DNA of 19,984 nucleotides from BTRG01 sp036986275 (GTDB lineage Bacteria > Pseudomonadota > Gammaproteobacteria > Acidiferrobacterales > SZUA-150): positions 1-19,984 of the forward strand of contig BTRG01000046.1 in NCBI GenBank assembly GCA_036986275.1, written 5' to 3'. Shown here piece after piece: positions 7,965 to 14,023 of the stretch. Positions within the stretch are counted from its first letter, which is position 1, and every line of letters starts with the position of its first letter. The notes below the pieces were generated by a model that was not told the DNA's origin, made no database searches, and was given only the letters and a program-made list of their open reading frames with translations. A program made the position numbers and the translations under genes.

Positions 7965-8420
7965 ATGCCATTACTCCCTGTGCTATTCGGCCTGTTTATT
8001 GGTGTGCCGCTGCTGGAAATCTGGCTGCTTATTAAAGTAGGCGGTGTTATCGGCGTTGGCTGGACCATGGCCTCGGTCGTGGCCACGGCAGTGGCGGGTG
8101 CCGCGTTGGTGCGGGCCCAGGGCCTGTCGACCTATAGCCGCATTCATCAAATGATGGCCCGTGGCGAAACTCCGGCGATAGAAGTGATGGAGGGTCTGGT
8201 GCTGTTTCTGGCCGGAGCCCTGTTATTGACCCCCGGATTTTTTACGGATGCTCTGGGTTTCCTGGCCCTGATCCCGCCGTTGCGGCGGCGCGTGATTTTG
8301 TCGATTTTGAGCCGAGGGATTATCAGGCCCGTCGGGCGACCCATGGATCAACCCAGGGACGGCGCACCCCCGTCGGCACGCACCCCGTTGGAAGGTCAGT
8401 GGCGGCGTAACGACGACTGA
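7965..8420 (+). CDS. fxsA: FxsA family membrane protein
   Basis: A 151-residue inner-membrane protein. Hydrophobic segments lie at about residues 4-22, 27-48 and 74-105 (the last can hold two passes). The hallmark stretches PLLEIWLLIKVG (15-26) and LLLTPGFFTDALGF (86-99) are present, followed by a basic, hydrophilic tail. In E. coli, FxsA overproduction relieves exclusion of phage T7 by the F plasmid; its normal role is unknown. It lies immediately upstream of groES, a frequent placement. The ATG at 7965 gives the usual N terminus, though no strong ribosome binding site is visible. Confidence 0.93.
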   Translation: MPLLPVLFGLFIGVPLLEIWLLIKVGGVIGVGWTMASVVATAVAGAALVRAQGLSTYSRIHQMMARGETPAIEVMEGLVLFLAGALLLTPGFFTDALGFLALIPPLRRRVILSILSRGIIRPVGRPMDQPRDGAPPSARTPLEGQWRRNDD

Positions 8421-8446
8421 TCACCCAGTATATGTGGGGTAAACAC

Positions 8447-8474
8447 TTGACAATAAAGACTTCGCGATTATGAT
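8447..8474 (+). promoter_or_regulatory. Sigma70 promoter for groES-groEL
   Basis: TTGACA (8447-8452) and TATGAT (8469-8474) are separated by 16 nt, close to the vegetative consensus. The -10 element overlaps the left end of the CIRCE inverted repeat, so HrcA would block this promoter. The predicted start near 8481 gives a leader of about 140 nt. Confidence 0.8.
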
Positions 8475-8505
8475 TAGCACTCACTTGCGAGGAGTGCTAA
8501 TCATA
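8469..8505. promoter_or_regulatory. CIRCE element (HrcA operator)
   Basis: TTAGCACTC (8474-8482), 9 nt, GAGTGCTAA (8492-8500): an exact match to the CIRCE consensus TTAGCACTC-N9-GAGTGCTAA. The perfect inverted repeat extends to 14-bp arms (8469-8482 and 8492-8505). HrcA binds CIRCE and represses chaperonin operons; heat titrates GroEL away and inactivates HrcA. No hrcA gene is in this window, so one is predicted elsewhere. Confidence 0.96.
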
Positions 8506-8557
8506 GCGGGCCAGTCATTAAGGCACCGGCAAGATTACAAGGCGCAAGAATATTCAA

Positions 8558-8573
8558 TACGCCGCGAGGCGTA
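8558..8573 (+). other. Hairpin in the groES leader
   Basis: TACGCC-GCGA-GGCGTA forms a perfect 6-bp stem closed by a GNRA-type tetraloop in the predicted 5' leader, 35 nt before the groES Shine-Dalgarno (GAGGAG, 8609-8614). It does not cover the ribosome binding site, so it looks more like an mRNA-stability element than a thermosensor. Confidence 0.4.
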
Positions 8574-8621
8574 ATTCGCAAACCAATTTTATTGTAACAA
8601 CCCTTACTGAGGAGAGTAGAG

Positions 8622-8912
8622 ATGAAGATTCGTCCCCTTCACGACCGTGTGATCGTGCGACGCCTGGAAGAGGAAACCACGAGCCCTGGCGGCATCGTGA
8701 TTCCCGATTCGGCAAAGGAAAAGCCCATCCAGGGTGAAATCATCGCCGTCGGCAACGGCAAGATTCAGGATAACGGTGACATTCGGCCGCTGGACGTCAA
8801 AGTTGGCGACAAAGTGCTGTATGGCAAATATGCCGGCACCGAAGTCAAGATCGGTGACGAGGAACTGCTCGTGATGCGTGAAGAAGACATCATGGGTGTG
8901 GTGGAAGGCTAA
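8622..8912 (+). CDS. groS: Co-chaperonin GroES
   Basis: A 96-residue cytoplasmic protein that forms the heptameric lid of the GroEL folding chamber. It begins MKIRPLHDRVIVRR, has the mobile-loop region EEETTSPGGIVIP (16-28) with the hydrophobic contact to GroEL, and ends EEDIMGVVEG. Length is standard. GAGGAG (8609-8614) lies 7 nt before the ATG. It is the first gene of the groESL operon under the sigma70/CIRCE promoter. Confidence 0.98.
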   Translation: MKIRPLHDRVIVRRLEEETTSPGGIVIPDSAKEKPIQGEIIAVGNGKIQDNGDIRPLDVKVGDKVLYGKYAGTEVKIGDEELLVMREEDIMGVVEG

Positions 8913-8949
8913 GGCCTTTGCGACCCGATAATTTTAGAGAGGAAGAAAC

Positions 8950-10602
8950 ATGTCTGCTAAAGAAGTGAAATTTTCTGATGTCGCCCGCGGTAAGATGCTG
9001 GCCGGCGTCAACGTCCTGGCCGATGCGGTCAAGATTACCCTGGGCCCAAAGGGCCGTAACGTCGTACTCGACAAGGCCTTCGGCGCACCCACCGTCACCA
9101 AAGACGGTGTCTCGGTCGCCAAGGAAATCGAGTTAAAAGACAAGTACGAGAACATGGGCGCACAGATGCTCAAGGAAGTGGCTTCCAAGACTTCCGATGT
9201 CGCCGGTGACGGTACCACCACGGCAACCGTTCTGGCGCAAGCCATTGTGCGTGAAGGCCTGAAGTCCGTGGCCGCGGGTATGAACCCCATGGATCTGAAG
9301 CGCGGTATCGATAAGGCCGTGACTGCAAGCGTGGAACAACTGAAGAAGTTGTCCAGGCCCTGTTCCGATCAGAAAGAGATCGCCCAGGTAGGTACGATTT
9401 CCGCTAATTCCGACACCTCGATCGGTGATGTGATTGCCGAAGCCATGGGCAAGGTGGGCAAAGAAGGTGTGATCACTGTTGAAGAAGGCTCGGGCCTGGA
9501 AAATGAGCTGGATGTGGTGGAAGGTATGCAGTTCGATCGTGGCTATTTGTCACCTTACTTCGTCACCAACCAGGACACCATGAGCGCCGATCTGGAGAAT
9601 CCTTATGTGCTGGTACACGACAAGAAAATTTCCAACATCCGCGACCTGTTGCCGACGCTGGAAAGCGTGGCCAAGACCAGCCGTCCATTGCTGATTATCG
9701 CCGAAGACATCGAAGGCGAAGCCCTGGCGACGTTGGTAGTGAACAACATCCGCGGCATACTGAAGGTCGCTGCCGTCAAGGCGCCGGGTTTTGGTGACCG
9801 CCGCAAGGCCATGTTGCAGGATGTTGCCATCCTGACTGGTGGCCAGGTGATTTCCGAAGAAGTCGGCATGAGCCTTGAAACCGTACAGCTGGAACAATTG
9901 GGCGAAGCCAAGCGCATACAGATCAGTAAGGAAAACACCACTATTATTGATGGCGCCGGCAAGCACGAAGAGATCGAGGGGCGTGTGAAACAGATTCGCA
10001 CCCAGATCGAAGAGGCCACTTCGGACTACGACAAGGAGAAGATGCAGGAACGCGTGGCCAAACTGGCCGGCGGTGTTGCGGTCATCAAGGTGGGCGCGGC
10101 CACCGAAGTGGAAATGAAAGAGAAGAAGGCCCGTGTCGAAGATGCCTTGCATGCCACCCGCGCCGCGGTTGAAGAAGGCGTGGTTCCGGGTGGTGGTGTT
10201 GCCTTTGTACGCGCCCTGTCTTCCATAGGTGACGTCAAGGGGGACAACCACGATCAGGATGTCGGTGTGCAGATAGCCTGCCGCGCCATGCAGGAACCAC
10301 TGCGTCAGATCATAGACAATGCCGGTGGCGAGCCTTCAGTGGTGTATCAGAAGGTTTCCGAAGGCAAAGGCAACTTTGGTTATAACGCCAGTACCGACGA
10401 GTATGGCGACATGCTCAAGATGGGCATCCTGGACCCGACCAAGGTCGCACGTACTGCCCTGCAGCATGCAGCCTCTATCGCCGGTCTGATGATTACCACC
10501 GAAGCCATGGTCGCCGAAGCACCGCAGGACGATGCTGCTGGTGGTGGCGCACCCGATATGGGTGGCATGGGCGGTATGGGTGGCATGGGCGGTATGATGT
10601 AA
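8950..10602 (+). CDS. groL: Chaperonin GroEL
   Basis: A 550-residue, 60-kDa chaperonin subunit; tetradecameric rings fold proteins with ATP and GroES. ATP-binding motifs include LGPKGRNV (32-39) and GDGTTTATVLA (86-96, D87). Apical-domain substrate-binding features such as FDRGYLSPYF are intact, as is the VEDALHATRAAVEEG segment that contains the ATP-hydrolysis aspartate. The C terminus is the flexible GGM-repeat tail. It starts 37 nt after groES with a purine-rich AGAGGAAG ribosome binding site. Nothing is unusual. Long antisense frames across it are coding shadows. Transcription ends at the hairpin terminator just downstream. Confidence 0.99.
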   Translation: MSAKEVKFSDVARGKMLAGVNVLADAVKITLGPKGRNVVLDKAFGAPTVTKDGVSVAKEIELKDKYENMGAQMLKEVASKTSDVAGDGTTTATVLAQAIVREGLKSVAAGMNPMDLKRGIDKAVTASVEQLKKLSRPCSDQKEIAQVGTISANSDTSIGDVIAEAMGKVGKEGVITVEEGSGLENELDVVEGMQFDRGYLSPYFVTNQDTMSADLENPYVLVHDKKISNIRDLLPTLESVAKTSRPLLIIAEDIEGEALATLVVNNIRGILKVAAVKAPGFGDRRKAMLQDVAILTGGQVISEEVGMSLETVQLEQLGEAKRIQISKENTTIIDGAGKHEEIEGRVKQIRTQIEEATSDYDKEKMQERVAKLAGGVAVIKVGAATEVEMKEKKARVEDALHATRAAVEEGVVPGGGVAFVRALSSIGDVKGDNHDQDVGVQIACRAMQEPLRQIIDNAGGEPSVVYQKVSEGKGNFGYNASTDEYGDMLKMGILDPTKVARTALQHAASIAGLMITTEAMVAEAPQDDAAGGGAPDMGGMGGMGGMGGMM

Positions 10603-10632
10603 AACGCTTTCCCCAAGCCAAGTAGTACCAAT

Positions 10633-10666
10633 AAAACCCCGTCAGCAATGGCGGGGTTTTTGTTTT
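10633..10666 (+). terminator. Rho-independent terminator of groESL
   Basis: AAAACCCCG (10633-10641) and CGGGGTTTT (10652-10660) form a 9-bp stem with a 10-nt loop, followed by a T-rich tract (TTGTTTTG). It begins 30 nt after the groEL stop. Between here and 10900 no gene is supported. Confidence 0.9.
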
Positions 10667-10900
10667 GTTACACGGCATTGTTTTAATTTCTGAGGGGAAT
10701 AGCACTTACTTAAACAGTTTCATTGTCAGCCAGGGTGGGGGTCAATACTTACGAATGGCAGGTTCTATTATCTATACAACCATCCCCATCCCAGCCATAT
10801 ATTTGCGATTTGTTGGACAGTGGTGGGTTATGCCCCAAGGGCTCTACCTTTCAGGCGCGCAGCTTGGCCACCAACTGACAAAAAAGGGTTTATTTACTAT

Positions 10901-10934
10901 GTATTTGAATTGACTTATATGGCAATTCGAATAC
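10901..10934 (+). promoter_or_regulatory. Candidate autoregulatory operator/promoter of the toxin-antitoxin pair
   Basis: GTATTTGAATTG (10901-10912) and CAATTCGAATAC (10923-10934) form a 12-bp inverted repeat with one mismatch and a 10-nt centre, ending 10 nt before the toxin ATG. The centre contains TTATAT (10915-10920), a possible -10 with TTTACT 16 nt upstream. An alternative TTGACT (10910-10915), 18 nt, CATAAT (10934-10939) would give a nearly leaderless mRNA. No Shine-Dalgarno is visible. AbiEi-type antitoxins repress their own promoters by binding inverted repeats, so this is the likely operator. Confidence 0.55.
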
Positions 10935-10944
10935 ATAATTATTC

Positions 10945-11715
10945 ATGAAGATCGATATACAATTACGGGAGATTTTCCATTTTTGTTTTTTAGAGCGGTT
11001 ACTTAAAATTTCCGACCCAAAGCTCTATGTGCTGAAAGGTGGGGTTAATTTAAGGTTCTTCTTTCACAGTCCACGTTATTCCGAGGATATGGACATTGAT
11101 GTTTTGGCGGGCAATGTTACAACGTTGAAAAAAAATGGATACAAAATACTGAACAATACCGCATTTAAAAGGAGTCTGAGAACATACGGGATAGATGACA
11201 TAAAGGTAAATGATCCTGCGAAGGCGAAACAAACCGAGACAACACAACGTTTTCGCGTGAGACTGATTACCCCATCGGGGGATCAATTGCCGACAAAAGT
11301 GGAGTTTTCCCGGCGAAAAGAAAGGAATGTAGCGGTAAGGACCGACTTGATCGATCCTGAGCTAGCAAGGAAATATCACAAAATAGCTTTTCGTTGCCAG
11401 CACTATCCTGGCGATATGGCGACGGTACAAAAGATCAAGGCGCTTGCAGGCCGGTCAATTATTCAGGCGCGGGATGTATTTGATCTGGGCATTTTGCATG
11501 CAGGTGGTTTCACGAATCCGATACACATCTCATCACAGCTTTCCAGGCAAGTACTCAAAGAGGCCCGAATAAATATCACTACACTGAGTTATGAAGATTT
11601 TCAGGGCCAGGTTCTCGAGTTTCTGGATGATGAGGAACATGAATACTATGACTCTACAAAACACTGGGAAGAGTTACAGAATACAGTATTAGGGTTATGT
11701 TCTGATGACGCATAA
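10945..11715 (+). CDS. AbiEii-family nucleotidyltransferase toxin
   Basis: A 256-residue protein of the AbiEii/nucleotidyltransferase superfamily, the toxin half of AbiE-type systems. Nucleotidyltransferase signatures: LKGGVNLR (30-37), the metal-binding SEDMDID (46-52, acidic pair D48/D50), a third acidic residue in KVEFSRRKE (E120), and the family motif with basic residues K163/K165, R170 and RDVFD (176-180). Such toxins transfer nucleotides to RNA (shown for MenT toxins of the related family on tRNA). Its stop overlaps the next gene by 11 nt. The gene is visibly more AT-rich than groEL, suggesting acquisition. The usual AbiE order is antitoxin first; here the toxin is first. No clear ribosome binding site precedes the ATG. 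Confidence 0.85.
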   Translation: MKIDIQLREIFHFCFLERLLKISDPKLYVLKGGVNLRFFFHSPRYSEDMDIDVLAGNVTTLKKNGYKILNNTAFKRSLRTYGIDDIKVNDPAKAKQTETTQRFRVRLITPSGDQLPTKVEFSRRKERNVAVRTDLIDPELARKYHKIAFRCQHYPGDMATVQKIKALAGRSIIQARDVFDLGILHAGGFTNPIHISSQLSRQVLKEARINITTLSYEDFQGQVLEFLDDEEHEYYDSTKHWEELQNTVLGLCSDDA

Positions 11716-12349
11716 TCTTCTTACTTCCGAAGAATTCATTTTCTTTACTACCCGGGAATTCGCACTAGCGGCGGAAGTATCTGTATCCGCGGCGTCAAAA
11801 CAACTCAAAAGACTGGGGAGCAAGGATTTTATTGTCCATGTGGTGCGTGGAATATGGGCAAACACAAGTCACCCTTACTTTAATCCTCTGGGATGCGTGC
11901 CTTATTTGTTGGGTAATGAACAGGGCTATGTTTCATTTTTAACTGCACTGCATCGGCACGGCATGTTATCCCAAATTCCACATACGACACAGGTGGCAAC
12001 GACAGGCCATTCCCGGAAACTCAAAACGCCCATAGGGGTTTTCGAGTTTTTCCAATTAAAGCCGGAAATGATGACGCAAGGAATCGAATGGAGTGAAACG
12101 CGTGTTCCATACCGGATGGCCACACCTGAAAAGGCATTATTAGATGTATTTTATATCGCAACCAGGAAGAAAAAGCGTTTTTCATCATTGCCGGAACTGG
12201 AGATAGAATCCACTGCATTTAAATACAGAAAGTTTAATACCCTATTGAAAAAAACAATCACTTCCAGGCAGATTGCAAATGCCATCATGAACAGGGCAAA
12301 GAAGCTTCCGGCATTCCCGCATGCTGTTGGCGGGAATCCAGTGATTTAA
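11705..12349 (+). CDS. AbiEi-family antitoxin / transcriptional regulator
   Basis: A 214-residue protein. The N terminus is a winged-helix DNA-binding domain (about residues 10-52) resembling AbiEi antitoxins. The middle has the typical YLLGNEQGYVSFLTALHRHG (67-86) and the strongly conserved MATPEKALLDVFYI (138-151). AbiEi proteins repress their own operon and neutralise the nucleotidyltransferase toxin without stable binding (type IV). The gene overlaps the toxin by 11 nt, so translation is coupled. The last residues (about 203-214) are encoded by an intergenic-type palindrome (12313-12337), suggesting the C terminus was extended or replaced by a repeat insertion. Confidence 0.85.
   Translation: MTHNLLTSEEFIFFTTREFALAAEVSVSAASKQLKRLGSKDFIVHVVRGIWANTSHPYFNPLGCVPYLLGNEQGYVSFLTALHRHGMLSQIPHTTQVATTGHSRKLKTPIGVFEFFQLKPEMMTQGIEWSETRVPYRMATPEKALLDVFYIATRKKKRFSSLPELEIESTAFKYRKFNTLLKKTITSRQIANAIMNRAKKLPAFPHAVGGNPVI
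12313..12337. repeat. Palindromic repeat unit overlapping the antitoxin 3' end
   Basis: ATTCCCGC (12313-12320), a 9-nt loop, and GCGGGAAT (12330-12337) form a perfect 8-bp stem. Sequences of the form ATTCCCGC..GCGGGAATCCAG are common dispersed repeats in proteobacterial genomes. It encodes the last part of the antitoxin and could also help end its transcript. Confidence 0.55.
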
Positions 12350-12359
12350 ACGGCTGGAT

Positions 12360-12377
12360 TCCGGGTTTTCACCCGGA
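12360..12377. repeat. Hairpin between convergent genes
   Basis: TCCGGGT-TTTC-ACCCGGA, a 7-bp stem with a 4-nt loop, lies between the plus-strand antitoxin and the minus-strand lipoprotein. There is no T-run on either side, so it is either a weak bidirectional terminator or part of the neighbouring repeat. The rest of 12350-12497 holds nothing recognisable. Confidence 0.4.
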
Positions 12378-12497
12378 TCAACAAAACCGGTGCCGGGTTT
12401 GGTCCGTTCTCTGTGCGGAATGACAGTGGTTTTTGGCTTAAATTAGCGCCATTCCTGTTTGAGGGCCGTGTCCGCAGGAAAAATATTCAGAAAACTA

Positions 12498-12932
12498 CTA
12501 TTGTGTCGTCGATGTTTGATCACAACGAAGAAACGCATCGTGATCATGATTGGGATACATGTTACCCGTGTTTACATGCAGCAGGTAATGGATGAATTCA
12601 TGTTCCAGTATCGCATTTTTTGCCCACTCGGATTCCGGGGTGATGATCTCGATGACGCCGTTATCGCTGTAGCATCCATCAACACCAGGAGCACAGCTTT
12701 TAATACTTGATACCGTCAGCACCTTGGTGCCGGGGGCATCCAGCCCGGTGCAGGCCTTGGCCGATGCAAAGGCCTCCTCAACCAGGGAATAGGACATCTC
12801 CGTACCCCCACGATTGGCATACCAGAGTCCGCTGGCAGGCGGTCCATTGTTCTCGTTTGCATCTCCACAAGCGGAAAGCAGGAGTGTGGCTATCCCCACG
12901 ATCAGGAGTGTTTTGTATTGCTGCTTTAGCAC
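12498..12932 (-). CDS. Small lipoprotein with HExxH zincin-like motif
   Basis: A 144-residue predicted lipoprotein: hydrophobic signal and lipobox LSAC with the lipidated C22, then a short mature domain. The sequence LEHEFIHYLLH contains HEFIH (111-115), the HExxH zinc-binding signature, with further histidines H119, H129 and H131 as possible third ligands. C61, C80, C87 and C137 could make two disulfides. It is much smaller than typical zinc peptidases, and I do not recognise a family, so peptidase activity is an inference. The start is GTG at 12930-12932; an in-frame TAG just upstream prevents extension, and the ribosome binding site is weak. It stands alone, convergent with the toxin-antitoxin pair. 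Confidence 0.7.
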   Translation of the reverse strand: MLKQQYKTLLIVGIATLLLSACGDANENNGPPASGLWYANRGGTEMSYSLVEEAFASAKACTGLDAPGTKVLTVSSIKSCAPGVDGCYSDNGVIEIITPESEWAKNAILEHEFIHYLLHVNTGNMYPNHDHDAFLRCDQTSTTQ

Positions 12933-13583
12933 TGGTCCCTATGCCATCTCTGTTTGCTATATGAAAAATCAACAAGTTGAGCAGCAGTTTTCCCGGTGCC
13001 CGATACAATCTGCTGTCATAGATAAATACTTTATCGGCACAGCGCGCAGTTTCTTTCATTCTCTTAAGCGACGTCAGAGTTTTGACATACGCAGAAATTC
13101 GGGAGGGTGACAGCAATTAATGGGCCATGGATTACCTATGATTCATGTAGAAATATTAAGAAGTTTAGTTAATCCACCATGAGCAATGGATTTTTTCCCG
13201 CTACTGTCGGATCTCATTGCTGTCAGTCTGGTACCTGGATGCGGAACAATGATGCGCGGATTGAGGTGCTCGCAATTGTCAGAATCAGTAGTGTGTAAGG
13301 GGTATCTTGGCATTCACCCTCATTTAGGTCTCTTCTGCCGCGGGGTTGTTAACGGTTGGCCTCAGGTATGGCGCAGTAACTGCTTTAAAGTGGTGCGATT
13401 ATCTAAAATGACTATTTAAACAAAAACTTATGGTGGATTATTGGTGTGATGTATTACTGAGCATATCCGATGTCGCATCGAGGGAGTGATTACGAGATGC
13501 AGATCACTATTCTCTCCACTATAATCGGCTAGAATAACCCATATAAAAATTGATTATTTAGAACCCACCCTGGAGAAAAGCCG
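12933..13583. other. Long intergenic region without a supported gene
   Basis: About 650 bp separates the HExxH lipoprotein from the protease island. Open frames here (for example 13186-13419 on the plus strand) have no ribosome binding site, domain or signal peptide that I can recognise. The right end carries a candidate promoter for the island (13485-13525). Confidence 0.5.
13485..13525 (+). promoter_or_regulatory. Candidate promoter and inverted repeat before the protease island
   Basis: A consensus -10 TATAAT (13520-13525) lies 58 nt before the first ATG of the island. No good -35 is present at 16-18 nt, which suggests an activator. AGTGAT (13485-13490) and ATCACT (13503-13508) form an inverted repeat centred about 36 nt before the predicted start and may be an activator site. 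The spacing does not fit the CRP consensus. Confidence 0.35.
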
Positions 13584-14003
13584 ATGAATGTTTCGCGATC
13601 ACCTCTTCGTCTGTTAATCGTTGTTCTTGCGTCCTGGGCGCTGGCTGGTTGTCCTGGAGGCGGAGGAGGTGGTGGAGGAGGAGCCACCCCCGTGGTGTGT
13701 ACTGGCGGTTCCGGCGTCACGGTCTCCTGGACGGCCAACAAGGAGACAGCGGTAAATACCAGTGGTGGCGGTTATGTTGTCTATTTCAGCCAATCTTCTG
13801 GTTTTAACCCGGGTAATACTAATGTATGCAGCCAGTCTGTTCCTTATGTCTCAGGCTCTACGGCGCCCACTACTACTGTCATCAACCCACCGTCTGGCAC
13901 CTGGTATGTGCGTGTGGCGGCGACATCACAGTTGAATGCGCCAGGGTCAACGGGTGGTAGCGAGAGTACGGCCTCCAGCGAACTAACTGTAGTTGCACCC
14001 TAA
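13584..14003 (+). CDS. FN3-like lipoprotein with poly-glycine tether
   Basis: A 139-residue predicted lipoprotein. The signal peptide ends in the lipobox LAGC (C23), directly followed by Pro and nine glycines (25-33), a flexible tether. The rest (about 36-138) reads as one fibronectin type III-like beta sandwich: VTVSW (45-49), GGGYVVYFS (61-69), TWYVRVAA (106-113) and a terminal strand SELTVV. C39 and C82 may form a disulfide. GGAG lies 8 nt before the ATG. The subtilase gene follows 20 nt after the stop, so the two are probably co-transcribed. FN3 modules bind proteins or polymers; a docking or substrate-presenting role for the neighbouring proteases is inference. Confidence 0.8.
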   Translation: MNVSRSPLRLLIVVLASWALAGCPGGGGGGGGGATPVVCTGGSGVTVSWTANKETAVNTSGGGYVVYFSQSSGFNPGNTNVCSQSVPYVSGSTAPTTTVINPPSGTWYVRVAATSQLNAPGSTGGSESTASSELTVVAP

Positions 14004-14023
14004 ACGGATCAGGAGATTTAACA

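Noticed and set aside
7502..8086. 195-residue N-terminal extension of the dsbD frame
   Set aside because: It overlaps cutA and the cutA-fxsA gap, has no signal peptide, and the true DsbD signal peptide starts at the ATG overlapping the cutA stop.
9550..10251. Long antisense open frame within groEL
   Set aside because: A coding shadow produced by groEL codon bias; no ribosome binding site or recognisable domain.
10665..10913. 82-residue plus-strand frame after groEL
   Set aside because: Starts inside the terminator tail, has no ribosome binding site and no recognisable features.
13186..13419. 77-residue plus-strand frame in the gap before the island
   Set aside because: No ribosome binding site, signal or domain; may be chance.
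13485..13508. CRP site before the island
   Set aside because: The arms AGTGAT/ATCACT are 12 nt apart, whereas CRP half-sites TGTGA/TCACA are 6 nt apart.
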